DNA of 64,000 bases from Sistotremastrum niveocremeum HHB9708 (lineage: Eukaryota; Basidiomycota; Agaricomycetes; Sistotremastrales; Sistotremastraceae). Below, one piece after another: positions 1 to 11,665 of the stretch. The notes beneath the pieces are model-generated. The model did no database searches. It saw only the letters and a list, made by a program, of their open reading frames with translations, and was not told the origin of the DNA. The position numbers and the translations under genes were made by a program. The stretch spans positions 934,753 to 998,752 of the forward strand of contig KV419395.1 of NCBI GenBank assembly GCA_001630475.1, given 5' to 3'. Position 1 is the first letter of the stretch; each line of letters begins with the position of its first letter.

Positions 1-1824
1 TCGTAGTATCTTGAATCCCATCCACAACCTCTGTGAGCGATAATCCCAACAAGCTCTGAACAACCGACTCGACCTCGGGTCCTGCCACGGCTACACCCTC
101 AAGATTCTTGACTCTGCGGCTAAGTTCTCCGGTAAGAACTTCCTTCCTCACAACAGGCGAAAGAGCAGCCAATTCATCATATCTCATAGGCGAATTCCAA
201 TTTCCAGATAGAGCCGCCTGACAAGTTCGGGTCAGCCATTCCCAGTACGTCCAGAAAAAAAAAGTTGGTTCAGTCTTACGTGAAGATAACTTTCAGAATT
301 CTTTCGTTGCCTCTCCGGTGCACCGCTCATGCCAGGATGTGCGTGACCAGCCGGACTGGGCCAGCCAACGAGGCTTTCGGTTCCATCACTCAGGGTAGGA
401 CTAGTAGCACCACTTCCGGATCTTGGGTGTCCGTTATGTCCCGCAAACCTCTGCGCAAGTTTTTCTTGACGCAGTTGTTTAGGTTCATGAAGTCGCACGA
501 TGATTTGTTTGCTGCCGAGGACCACGCCATTCATCGCGCGTAAGGCATTGGCGGCTAATTGATAAGCAATGTCAGTCTAAATGACTCTTGAAGCCGACGG
601 TGATGGATTAGACTCGCCTTGTTCTGGAGTCTGGTACGAGACGAAGCCAAAGCCCCGACTCTGACCGTTGTCGTTCCGCATCACACGAGCACTAGAAATT
701 CGTTAGAGCGACTCCGAAGGTACGCGGGGCTGTCTAACCTAACGATCTGACCAAACTATCGGGTTTCGTTTAGCATCTCTAACAATCAAAGGATAAATTC
801 TAAAGCATACCTGTCTAAAATGAGTGAAAAGACCATTAGAATCAATTTCGGGATCGAGGTTCTAGATTTGGGTTTGTCACGACGTCATTACGAAAAATAT
901 TGATTGATTACCTTGCAGAACAAATTGCAGGGATCAATGAGACCAGAATGGCTGTTCGCACCGGGTCCTACGAGAGGCGCCAGTTGTACTTGTTGCCCAG
1001 GACCATGCATGAAACCGGGAGGAGAAGCAGTGCCAGGAATTGGGTAACCAAATTGACGAGGCGGGGTCTGTGGCGAATATGTATATGGCAGACCAGAAGG
1101 TACGAACGCAGGGGCAGTGGGGCTGAACTCTCCCATGTTACCACTAGTTCTTCTTTGATGATACACAGTGACAGCGATATTCTGACCCCCCACTTCGGCA
1201 CAATGAAGCGCCTCCTCTGCTGCACGAGCCTCTTCTTCGTGCCAGAATTCAACGATGGCGGTGTCTTTGCCGAACCCGACTTGAGTCTTTGCAGATGCGA
1301 GCGAACCGTAGGGCCTGAACAGATCGAATAACGCAGCGTCGGTGAAACCAGGAGGGAGATGTTTGATCAGTCTAGGTTGCGCGATGGGTGGTGGGAGTGG
1401 CGTTGGAGGATTCGTTATGGGAAAAGGGCTTAGGGAAAGCAAGACCGGCGGGTTCAGGAAGGGGATTGGACGACCTTGAAGGGTCGCGATGGCTTTCTCG
1501 GCTGGAAATGGCAATGTCAGGATATTGGTGGCACGGACAAGATATATAAAGAAAGCGACCTGTCTGGAGATGTTTGAATTCGATAGTGCCACCGACGGAT
1601 CGACCTGACGGGTCGGTATGGAGAGAGGGCCGGAAGGGAATGCAATGCTCGAGAGCACGAGCAAGATCATGGTCAGTAACATGGGGTGGGAGTGGGGCGA
1701 GATACAAGATGGGCTCTTGGAGATATGGATGGGGGAGCGGGCCCATGTACTGGGGGACCGGAGCAGGCATCTGCATGGTGGGCGACATGGGCACGAGAGG
1801 AGGCGAGCCGTAGCTTGCAGCCAT
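1..1824 (-). CDS. PABP-like protein with three RRMs and an MLLE-like C-terminus (3' end outside window)
   Basis: Predicted cytoplasmic or shuttling mRNA-binding protein related to poly(A)-binding proteins. From the start MAASYGSPP (ATG at 1824) a first, diverged RRM begins near LYLAPLPPHVTD. A second follows at LIKHLPPGFTDAALFDLFR. A third, canonical one has the RNP1 core RGFGFVSY near 640-660 and continues as AMNGVVLGSKQIIVRLHEPK. Near 1-170 the frame reads YDELAALSPVVRKEVL, then a short helical stretch, which resembles the MLLE/PABC peptide-binding domain. Several short introns interrupt it. Three RRMs instead of four make it unlike Pab1 and closer to the Crp79/Mug28 type of fission yeast, which is an inference. 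An upstream in-frame ATG at 1962 exists, but 1824 has the better context. The gene continues past base 1. Confidence 0.8.
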
Positions 1825-3078
1825 TGTTGAGCAAGTCGGGGTGAATGAAGTGGTTCGTAAGTAAGAAACCGAAATTAAGAAAGTAAGAAAAAAAATAAAG
1901 GTGAGTCGAGCTAGCGATGTGCTCTTGTGGTCGCAGAGAAAGTCTCCACGAAAAACATGCACGGCTGACTAAGCATGCTGGTGCCCCTTGTCGCGTCTGC
2001 CGGAACCGTCTGGTGCAGCTCGTTGCAGCGCAGCGATGACTGGACTGTGCCCTTGGACAAGATACCCTAGCGACTTGAACTGGTCTTCTTCAAGTTCACG
2101 CCATGGCCTGCTCTCTTTCGAGCTACACCAGGCCGGACACACGTGTTCAGCGAATTGCTGGCAATCTGGCTGCAGATCTACGATGACACCGGGCTCGAAC
2201 AAAAATTGATAAGAAAAAAATGCGATTGGATATTGACAAGGAACGACTAGTACAGGCACATGCCCTATGAAAGCAAAACGCGTTGCGGGGCGAGCTTTGG
2301 AGAAATGCGCGTCTAAGGAATTAGTTCCGTCGGCCGGCGAGGGTGTCGGTGATCGGGGAATGATCCCGATTTGATGTCACGGCTGGCAAAAAAGAGAAAG
2401 AGGAGTGGCAGACCCTGGGGAGTGGGATTTTTTGTGGGATATTCGAGCTGGTTCGCATGATGTCGAGCGCTGCAGCTGAGAGTCTAGAAGAGCCAAGTTG
2501 TCCGCTGATCACCGGCAGCGAGAGACACATGACGAGCAGTGCGAAAAGTGTCGTGCAAAACAGATTCGCCCGTTTTCGCAAGTTCCGGCAAAATTGCCAG
2601 GGACGCGATGCGCAACGGTCGCCGAGATTCACGCAATATTCACACCGATATTCACACAGACGCCCACGGTGATGTCGGCCGAGAGTCGCAGCAGTGGCGT
2701 CGCAATGCAGAGAGAGCGGCCAAAGACACGCAACTGCCCTCGCGAATTGTGCTGCAATTGCGAGCAAGTAGGCGTGCACAAGGAAGCCGAAGAAGAGCCG
2801 CGAGACCGGATAGAGATGAGCGCACAAGTGACGCACCTGTGATTATCCAGGGTCCTCCGCCCAATCGGGAAATGCCGGAAAACACAAGAAACGGGGGACA
2901 GACGAGCGCCAAACACACGCAAACAGAAAATATAAGGCGGTGAGCAGACCCCAACGGCGAAGGGGCTCGTCCCTAGCAGCGACGACAACGACGAGCGCAG
3001 CACCCGCATTGCCTTGCTCATCGACCGCGACCGCGACCACACACTCGGTTTTTCTGCTCGGCCAACGCTATCCAGTCC
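1825..3078. promoter_or_regulatory. Divergent intergenic region, no gene seen
   Basis: About 1.25 kb between two genes transcribed away from each other. Open frames exist on both strands (for example 2321-2836 minus) but none has recognisable domains, plausible splicing or protein-like composition. A T-rich tract lies on the minus strand just upstream of the RRM gene start. A short tandem of ATATTCACAC-like units is seen near 2635-2660. Confidence 0.5.
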
Positions 3079-4057
3079 ATGCCTCGTGGGCTGCACCGCG
3101 ACCAGTCCACGCCCTTCCTGTCCCCGGATACAAATACCCTCGAGGTCCATTCAGCTCCTGCCCCCTCTTCCCCATCTCCTTCGCTCGTCCAAGCCCGCTC
3201 TTCTTCTCCTCACATTCATATTCCCACCACATCTGAACGTCTTCTTCGCGACGCTCTCAGACGCGACCGTGTCTCACCCATCGCCACCCTGCTACCCCCT
3301 CACTGCGACTGCGACGACTGGTCCTGGATGTCCCTTGCTCGCCCCCACCCGTCACGGGCCCAGCCCTCATCAACCACCATCCACCGCTCTCAATCCCCTT
3401 CTCCAGAATCTTATACTGCTCCTCCCTTCCACCGTGCCATCACATCGCCTGTGCCCCGTCAGTCAGACCTCCATGGCATCGCCATTCCCCGCCCCCAGTC
3501 TCCCGGACATCGCACTCCTCCATCTTCTTTCTCTCCTCGACAGACAGTGCAGCATCCTCGCCCATCGACCGAGTCTGTGCTAAGATCTCGACTGGAGAAT
3601 ACGCTTCATCGTGCATGCTCGTCACCAAGAACTGCGACTCGTTCTTCACTTGAATATCGACACGATGATCGACGTTCTCTGGAATCCGACAGTTTGAGCA
3701 CAAAGAGTAGAAATGGAAGCACGGAGTTCAATTGGGGTCCCTCTGAACGAGTGAGTAGCACTCTTCATCCATCGAGGTTCGCTCGTCTGATCCGTCCGTT
3801 CGTAGCCACACTCGCCTTCCCCTATCACAGCAACCTCACCTCTGACTCCCCCTCCGTCGCCGCCGTTCAATGCCACCGCCGCCTCGGAACTATGTCGTAA
3901 AATCCCTGGCCTCGTGTCCTTTAATGACGTTGAGGGTTTGGGCTGCCCGCCTGGTGCCGACTGCGATGACGGAAGTGATGACGACGACGATGCCACTCGT
4001 CCTTGGACGTGGTTATGGCCTACGGGCTGGAAGAGAGGCCTTGTTCATCGACCCTGA
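3079..4057 (+). CDS. Ser/Pro-rich protein of unknown function
   Basis: I do not recognise the family. Exon 1 runs 3079-3750 and exon 2 3806-4057, joined in phase 0 across a 55-nt intron that starts GTGAGT and ends TAG. The product is about 307 residues. The first 220 residues are low in complexity (Ser, Pro, His, Arg) with two similar Leu/Arg helices, ERLLRDALRRDR and LRSRLENTLHRA. After the intron comes a Pro-rich linker (PLTPPPSPPF), then a compact, conserved-looking tail, LVSFNDVEGLGCPPG, an acidic run and WTWLWPTGWKRG. The Trp-rich tail is the part most likely to be a functional motif. The intron joining two open frames and the change in composition argue that it is real. Confidence 0.6.
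3751..3805 (+). other. Intron in the Ser/Pro-rich gene
   Basis: GTGAGT donor at 3751 and CGTAG acceptor ending at 3805. Removing these 55 nt joins GPSER to PHSPSPITATSPLTP in frame, whereas reading through leads into a different and less protein-like frame. Confidence 0.6.
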
Positions 4058-4922
4058 GAGCTCATGCTAGCAAGCCTGCATGTCCTCCAAAATTAGGCCT
4101 TTTCGCCATGCGATTCTGCCTTTGTTTCCTTGAGGCCGGTTCCTCCTCGCACATAACCCAAACATCTCCTCGTCGAGTCGAGTCGAGCCGGTCTCATATG
4201 TTCCTTTGTGCGAGCTGGTTTTTTTTTCCTTCATCAGCATCGATTGCCACAATTGTCGCCCACGCCGACGACAGAACCTGCTCTTCCGACAGGGACGGAA
4301 ACGAACTTCACAATGCGCGCTGTATAAGCTGCATTGCCTTGGCGGTGGCCACCATATCTCAACAGAGCCTCCAGTGTAATCACCTCCTGCTTTGACGCTG
4401 TCCAAATTTCATTGCATCACGAACCCATCATTGCTTTCACGTCATCCACACATTTGTATTACCTTTCATCGCATAGCACGAACGAACCATGGTCTCGTGC
4501 TCTCTGCCATCCCTGACAGGATCCCTTGCAGGGTGACCAGATGGAGCACGATACTCTATTGCATCTTTTTAATTTCCCTTGACGAGTTGACGATTTGATT
4601 ATGCGGTCACGACATCATTGACGATTTTTTCTCTCGTATCATTTAGTTGTTTAGTTTTACTAGTGGGTTATCAACAAAGGAATTTACGACGCGGACCTCC
4701 CGGTTATGGCAGTGCATAAAGCAAAAATGACTCGATCACGATCGCCGCCGGATCGTCGGCGCGTGTCCGGGGTGGCTGTGCTGGAAGCCACGCACAGGAT
4801 TATGCGATGTGCCTGGGCTTTTGGAGAAATGCCGCACATTCAAATATCTGGGGTGCGCGCCTCAGAATAGAAACAATACAATAGTCTTTGTTATCCTACT
4901 TCTGTAACACACTAGTACAAGC
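4058..4922. other. Tail-to-tail intergenic region
   Basis: About 865 nt between converging genes. It holds a short GTCGA-type tandem near 4170-4188 (four near-perfect copies of a 5-nt unit) and otherwise 3' UTR-like sequence. No coding frame here can be supported. Confidence 0.5.
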
Positions 4923-5707
4923 TTACTTGCGAGTATTAGACAGAACCTATTCAGCGGCACATCGGTCAATTCCAGGGTGTGCGAGGAACAGTCCCTGTGA
5001 CTAACCTCAATCCAGTAGCCATCAGGGTCCAAGATAAACGCGATATCTTTCATCGTTCCATCGCTCAGCCTTTTCTTGAACGGCACTCCTTGTTTTTCGA
5101 AATATGCACAGGCGTCTTCCACGCTATCACACGTGATCGCAAGGTGGCCGAAGCCTTTTCCAGGCTCAGAGTTCCCAGATGCGTATCCCTTGAAAGATGC
5201 ATCCGATTCAGTGCCGTGGTTCCAGGTGAGCTCTAGAACGCCCTCGCGTTTGAAACGCTCTGCTGTCTTTTGTTCGGCGGTGAGTGCGCCGTCCGAGTGA
5301 TCGAAGCCAAGATAGTACAGCGTGAAGCTCTCGAACGCCTCCTCTGCATTCCGTGACGGTCGGTCATTTTTCTCGAGTCTGGATCAAGGATGTGCAGACC
5401 TTTGAGGAGCTCCATGCCTGATCACGATCATCAGCCTTGATACTCAACTCTACAGACGATGCTACCCACCAACGACCTCAGTGTAGAACTTGAGAGACAC
5501 CTTGGGATCCTTGACACGGATCATGGTATGATTATACTGCGATTTTTTTTGAGAATCAACGAACGACTGAAGACTCAGAATACATACCCTAAAGCTCTTG
5601 GTAGCCATAGTGCGATAATTCAAGATTTTGCGGGAGAGCTGAGGCGACGTCGACGACGACAGAGAATAACCACGAAGGAGAGAGCCAAAAAGACGGAGAC
5701 GGGACAT
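4923..5707 (-). CDS. GLO1: Glyoxalase I (lactoylglutathione lyase), possible mitochondrial and cytosolic forms
   Basis: Converts the hemithioacetal of methylglyoxal and glutathione to S-lactoylglutathione, the first step of methylglyoxal detoxification. Single-domain form. Core exons read MATKSFR, YNHTMIRVKDPKVSLKFYTE, VVGMELLKEEAFESFTLYYL, LELTWNHGTE, GFGHLAITCD and DPDGYWIEV, ending LSNTRK. The four expected metal ligands are visible: His in NHTMIR, Glu in LELT, His in GFGHL and Glu in YWIE. A 56-nt intron must be removed inside the MELLK-EEAF join to give the usual family spacing. Two ATGs are in frame: 5608 gives the bare enzyme, and 5707 adds about 33 Arg/Ser/Leu-rich residues (MSRLRLFGSLLRGYSLSS) typical of a mitochondrial presequence. 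It is head-to-head with the NIPA gene. Confidence 0.9.
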
Positions 5708-5869
5708 GCGTGTAACCCGCCAAAACGCATATATGGCACCCTGACGTCACTTTCTACACCATCGGAGTTCGGAGCGGGGTTGCTTGTTGTGACGCTTGCT
5801 GAACCGACACCACTTGCCTTAAAACTAGAAAGCGATGTGTCCAACGTGCCAGATTTCATCATCCTTTCT
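5708..5869. promoter_or_regulatory. Shared divergent promoter of GLO1 and NIPA-1
   Basis: Only 162 nt separate the outermost start codons. It contains a perfect 8-bp ATF/CREB palindrome TGACGTCA at 5742-5749 and a TATA-like CATATATGG near 5728. Both could serve either gene. Confidence 0.55.
5742..5749. promoter_or_regulatory. CRE/ATF site TGACGTCA
   Basis: Perfect palindromic CRE, the classic site for ATF/CREB bZIP factors such as fungal Atf1, in the short promoter between a detoxification enzyme and a transporter gene. Binding is inferred from the motif only. Confidence 0.5.
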
Positions 5870-8103
5870 ATGTCGTCCTCTTCTGCCTCTCCTTCTGCCT
5901 CGGCGGCGTCGAGTGCAACTGCTCCGCATCAGTACAGAGTTATAGGTATCGTACTTGCCATTGCATCTGGCCTGTTCATTGGTACGTCGTCATCGCTGAA
6001 CATGCCCTTCGGAATTTAAATCAAGTTTAGGTACAAGTTTTGTGCTCAAGAAGAAAGGTCTTCTACGGAGTCAGAAAGGACATGCTGCTGGAGAAGGAGT
6101 TGCTTACCTCAAGTCGGTGAGCACGAACGGCTTTGAGAGCAGAATTGCGAGGTGACACGCGCTTTAGCCAATGTGGTGGTCTGGAATGACGCGTGAGTTG
6201 TTTCTTCATTCATGATACTGTCATTCTAATATCTCTGCTAGTTATGATCTTGGGGGAATGTTCGCACCTATCTCATCACTTCGAAATATCTGGTCTCAGT
6301 TCTAGCAGTATTAAATCTGGGAGCATATTCCTTCGTAGAGGCTATCCTCGTGGTACGCATCATCCTTGCTCTTAGTGAAATGTGTCTAAATTAATTTACT
6401 AGACTCCCTTGGGAGCTCTCTCGGTCGTCATTTGTGCCATACTCTCCCACTTCTTTCTCAAAGAGAAGCTTTCGGTAAGAATAAAACGATGGACCATCAG
6501 GCATGCCTTTTGACATCGCACCAAGTTATTCGGGTGGATTGGCTGTACACAATGTATCCTCGGATCCGTCATCATTGCCATGAATGCTCCTAACGAACAA
6601 TCCGTGTCCACCATCGCCGCGTTCAAGAAATTCTTCCTTGCACCCTGGTTTCTTGCGTACGGGTCGGTGTTGATCGCAGCAGCGCTCATCGTTATATTCT
6701 TCATTGCTCCAAAGTATGGCACCAAGTCGATGCTTTGGTACATATTGGTCTGCAGTCTGTTCGGCGGCCTGTCTGTCAGTTGCACTCAAGCGCTTGGAGC
6801 ATCCATCCTCACAACAATCAGGTGCGTTGGTATAATGAGAACGTGGGCGTTCTGATTTGTTGATTTTCCATGCAGAGGGCAAAATCAGGTATTGATCATC
6901 ATGTTGCGCCAGAAAAGCAATACTGATAGACCATAGTTTAAGAACTGGTTTATCTACTTCCTCATCGCATTTGTCATATGCACCCTGTGTAAGTCCATGC
7001 CTGGCGCACCTTGTCCGACCAAACTCTAATCTTCGAACTAGTAACGGAACTGTTCTTTTTGAATAAGGCCCTTGCCCTGTTCAATACTGGTAAGCACCTA
7101 GGTCCAATGTAATCACATGCAGTTCTGACACGATGCCTCATGGTGTTTAGCCATGGGTATGTTATGCATTTAGACTTCTCAGCCTCGAACTAATTTGACC
7201 GTAGTTACTCCGACCTATTATGTGATGTGTGAGTCTTGTCGATCTGTCGCCTGAGCGCCAGTTTTGACGCAATACTAACGATCTTCCATAATAGTTACAT
7301 TCTGCACCCTGTGCACGTCTATTATTCTTTATGAGGGATTGAAATCATCCGGGGCCCAGATCATGACGATGGTGCTAGGGTTCTGTGTGATTTGCACCGG
7401 AATCTTTATCCTTCAAATGTCCAAAGTCGACCCTCGCCAGCTGACGGTTGATCCAAAAACTTCAATGCTTCTCCAAGCTGCACGGTCAGAAGTCGAGCCG
7501 GCAGGAGCTGGGGAAGAGAATGATCTGGAGAAAGAGGTCAAAGCAACCGAAGAGCCGGGGATGGACGCTCTGCGTGGCACACTCGGAGCGATTGGCTCCG
7601 TCATCCGAGCTAGGAGACGTAAAACGATAACGGAGAGAAGTGTGAATGGAGATAGACAGCTCGACGACGCTGCGAGCGCCAATGGCCAGGGACTCAGTGA
7701 GAAGGAGCCAGGGCTACATCGTCAATCCTCCGGCTCTCCATCCGTAGCAAAGCCAGATGAACGTGCACGACATTCCTTACCTGGGAATGGTCAAGTCACG
7801 AACGGATCTCCTCGGCCTGTGAACGACAACTATTTTTCTGGGACCGCTGCGGCGTTCTCCTCATCCCCGATGTCAACACCAACCAGCATGCCCAGGTCCC
7901 CCAGCGCGAATCTTGCGAAATCATCACCGTACCCGTCAGAACGAGATGTAACTCGACCAGACTCTCCCGAGGCTGCCAAAGTGCATTTCAATCCTCCTGC
8001 TCCCCCGCCCAGATTGCACTCGACGAACGGAGGAGCTACGGCGGGTGTGCCTACAACTTCTACCGCCGAAGATGAGAATCAATCAGCGGAGAGCCATAGA
8101 TAA
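5870..8103 (+). CDS. NIPA-family magnesium transporter, copy 1
   Basis: Multi-pass membrane protein of the NIPA/DUF803 group, proposed Mg2+ transporters of plasma membrane or endosomes. After a Ser/Ala-rich start (MSSSSASPSASAASS) the exons read VIGIVLAIASGLFIG, TSFVLKKKGL, AYSFVEAILVTPLGALSVV, FLKEKLSLFGWIGC, then several hydrophobic helices up to GLKSSGAQIMTMVLGFCVIC and ILQMSKVDPRQL. These are hallmark NIPA blocks. At least seven short introns are present. The last exon (7339 onward) adds a long Ser/Pro-rich cytosolic tail (about 210 residues), much longer than in animal NIPAs. A paralogue lies on the other strand at 21981-24636 and shares the Ser-rich N-terminus and the same block order. 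Confidence 0.88.
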
Positions 8104-8159
8104 GGTCTTGCCGAATCTCCGAGTTCCTTCTTATTTTCATTTGCGGACTTCTCTAGTTT

Positions 8160-11100
8160 CTAGTATACCATATCGATTTGATCTTTGTTCCTAATCTGCC
8201 ACGCCAAAACAGTAAACGTTTTCCGATAGTTTTCAGCGTCAAGCGGATAAGATTGCTCGGAGAGATACAAGATGTGGCTATTAGATGAACCCAACCTAAA
8301 ACAAAAGCACAGACAGAGAAAGCATGTCAGGAGACCCGGCACGTTTTCATGAGCCATCAGGGAACTATGACTCGATCAATCACGACACACGGATTGCTGA
8401 GAATGTAACTCACCGTCCTCCGGTTTCGCGGCAGCGATGGTTTTGAGTGCCATGTATGCTTCAATCTTTTCTACCTCAACTCCCAGAGATTGGGCATCTT
8501 TTCCGAAAGCATCCACATCCAATATCAGCTGTGTCCTGATCCGTTCTTCATCCCTTCCTTCCTCGCTCGCTGCCGAGCTTGGCGTGGAACCGCCACCTAC
8601 CACGCCAAAAAGAGAGAAGGTAGATTTTTTGCCCATCTTCAGCCGTCGGAGTGACTCCTCCGCCTTTTTAACCGCGACGAGATGATTTGTGAATCTTTAT
8701 CACGCAATCTCAGCCCAAGTCATGAGAAATTTGGATCAAAACACACCTAATGACCACCGCTAAAAATATCTCCGTCGCCCACTCGACTCCATAGGGCTCC
8801 CATAAGGACTGGCCGAGCGCACTTCCAGCGACGCCAACTCCAAAAAATACGCGGACAGGCTTCAAAACATCGAGCACATATTCACTTGGCCGCGTGGGTA
8901 TCTTCTTCGGAGACATGGCCCGGAAATGTGACGGGATGTGACGGACGGGCTGTAACGCATCAGACGAACGGCGAGAAAGAATGGCTAGGATGGGGGAAGT
9001 GAAATTGGGAATTAGGGAGGTATAGGAATTGATGGATTGCTCGAGAATATCTGACAAGATAATGAATATCTGCAAAGCGAGGATCTGTACCGACTACCAA
9101 CCTTTCAGCCTTATGTCATCATCTTCGACGTCGGGGAGTAAGATGGATATTTGTTGGTCCCATAGTACACGCAGTTTTTCCGAAAGCACGGTCATATCGG
9201 CAATGATGAGCGCACACTTCCGAAGTATGGCGTCGTCGGTGCTGGATGCTGATTGACCGTCGGTAGATGAGTTGGAGAGTTGAGGAGTGACTGCTCGTGA
9301 AGCAACGGGTGCACCACCAGCAAGGTTCTAAATGACGAGAAGTCAGCGCGTAACAACCTATCGAGGCCAACGTCGCTACCTTCTCGTTTTGAATAGCAGC
9401 TGCTACTTTAGAGCTGGGATCTGGTGGAGGAGTAACATTGCCGAGCCAGGTTTTGAAGCGGGCAACGATCTTTCGGTTATAATCAATATCTACCATAGAG
9501 CAGTTCTCAGATAGCTCACTTGAAGACTGAACCGCCAAAACCGCCAGCTGAGTTCATAAATAAAAACATCTTCACTCCAGCATCGTTCGATGGCTTGGTA
9601 AACAGCCGAAATTTGCAATGTGAGCAGCTCAGATTCTACCACCCAATTAGCGAAACGTCGAAGCGCAGAGCGAACACAAACTTTTTGCAGACTCCGTCGA
9701 TCGCAACACCGGGGCCGCGTTAGATAGGGCGTCGTCTAGCGTAACCGCAATCTCTTTCCACCGCAGTTGAAAATAAACAGGCAACTGCCATCGTTTTTCA
9801 AAGGTTTGAGAGATCGGATGCGACCGCAGTGCCTCGAGAGAAGACTGCGACAGAGCCATAGACTCCAGCGCTGCGATGAACGAATGCGCGGTCACGTAAT
9901 TCTAAGCGTCCCTGATTGAGTACATCGTTTGTGTGCTTGCTCGTCTACATACCTGGCGAAACTCATCAGGCTTTCCTACAGCAAACATAGTTGGTCCGAG
10001 ATCATCGAGAACAGCTCGTCCGATCTCTTCCCAGACAACATGGGCTAGGATCTGATACCCCCCATCCACTCTTTGTTCGATTTTTGGTCGTAAATGTTCT
10101 GTCAACTTGATGACTTCGTTCAGGTCCCGGTAGACAAAACGAATGATGACATTGAAAAGAGCGGCGAGAGGATTAGCCGTTTCGTCTAACAGGGGAACAA
10201 GATTTGAGGGATCATTTGGGGTTGACGTCGGAAATGTTGGATATGGGGTGAAAGGAGTTTGAGGAAATCCGGTTTTGGAGGCACCAAAAGGCGTCTTCGG
10301 GGCCGTTGGTGATAAAGGGGATGTGAGGGCACTTGAGAAAATGGTCTGAACAAAAGAGCGATCGTGCCTTGGCCTTAAAATGAAGATCGGAATGCATAGC
10401 GTACCCGTTTTGTAAAGGGCCTGACCACTTCGCGTCGGATGATCTCCTCAGCCTCAGATTGGAGCGACAATGCATCGTAAATTTTGAGGCACTCGTTGAG
10501 TTCCGCATGATTCCTGATCTTGTCCAGTTGTGACGACGGAGTTGCAACTAAAACACGAGAGAAAAAGGCGTCAAGATCAGATGTCAAGGTAGATTTTATC
10601 CGATCAATGCGCTGCCAAATGCTCAAACATCGTATCGTACCGCCTCGAATGAAAGGTCGTACCGGCTGCAATTCATTGACAAAGACACATTCTTTGGCAC
10701 GAGCTTTGTCGGCTTGGTAAAGCAACTGCGTGTATTCAGACGTAACTCGGGCCAGATATTTCGACTTGCTGGTCTGTGACCTAAACAGCAAGTAAGACTT
10801 TCATTCTAAAAAAAGGGTGTTCACACGCGCACCGGTCCTCCAGCCGAGCTTCGGGCGAGGGTTTGGAGATGAGCAGCAGCGACTCTAGTCTGGAAACAGA
10901 TTCCGAGAGGGTTAGTAGTAGATGAAGCAAGGCCTGGAGATGTCTGTCAGTCATGCCGGAGACACCGAGGCGCAGAGATGGTGCACTTTGTCCTCTCGAA
11001 GTGCCGCTCGTCGCTCTAGGGTACGCTGCACTTGATCTTGTATAGCTTGGAGCCCTTGTCGTGATTTCTGGACATATTTTCAGCATGGGCCCCATACGCT

Positions 11101-11488
11101 TGTACAATTGTAGTTTACAGACGTTTATTTCGCCTTCAATCCCGACCAGAGGAAACTTGAGCCGGTCGAGACGCGTTCCTTCTCCACGCAAATCGGTGCT
11201 CAGACTGATAAAGCTGCCATAGTCATCGTTGATGAGTTGTACAAGTTCAGTCTTGAGGTCAGCAAGATAGTCGCGCATTTCTGAGCGAATTTCGGCAAGA
11301 GAGGCATGGGCGGCACGAGAGAGCAGAAAGGACTCTACATCGAACTCGGGCGAGATGTCAGGATTGAGGAATGAATTTGCATGCGAGAGAGGCGACAGCG
11401 ATGGAAGAACATGATCTGATGTAGGAGAGGCCACTCCATTTGCAACTGGTGAACCAACCGTAGGGTCGAGTGCAGGAAGGTCATCCAT
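8160..11488 (-). CDS. COG2: Conserved oligomeric Golgi complex subunit 2
   Basis: COG2 is a lobe A subunit of the tethering complex that returns vesicles to and within the Golgi. The N-terminal exon from MDDLPALDPTV carries the family block FDVESFLLSRAAHASLAEIR, LVQLINDDYGSFISLSTDLR and RLDRLKFPLVGIEGEI. The C-terminal exons carry LVPEV-like segments, FRAMSPKKIPTRPSEYV, LKPVRVFFG, EESLRRLKMGKKSTFSLFG and DEERIRTQLILDVDAFGKD. Many short introns separate them. The extreme C-terminus is uncertain. Coding is sure to about 8415, where a consensus GTGAGT donor occurs, and a downstream exon 8160-8295 (LGSSNSHILYLSEQSYPLD) looks coding but needs a different, weaker donor to stay in frame. A shorter end near 8376 is the alternative. 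Confidence 0.88.
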
Positions 11489-11665
11489 ACAGGAAGTTCG
11501 AGGTAGGCGCGCGCATTTGCAGTCAATCTAGTCTGCTCGTACTATGAATGGGACTCGATCACACACTCGCAAGTACACTGGTCAATTGAATTGAAAGCTA
11601 CATTGGACACAGAAATGTATAGTGCAAAGATGGAAAATTTTGGGTACAAAAAGAAAGAGTGCTGG

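Noticed and set aside
2321-2836. 171-residue frame on the minus strand in the first intergenic region
   Set aside because: Cys/Ser/Leu-rich with no domain, overlapped by equally long frames on the other strand. Judged non-coding.
3014-3583. Overlapping frame alongside the Ser/Pro-rich gene
   Set aside because: A different reading of the same low-complexity exon. The frame from 3079 joins well to exon 2, this one does not.
5459-6019. Plus-strand frame running through the glyoxalase I exons into NIPA copy 1
   Set aside because: The 5' part is the complement of glyoxalase I exon sequence. The transporter begins at the MSSSSASPSAS start at 5870.
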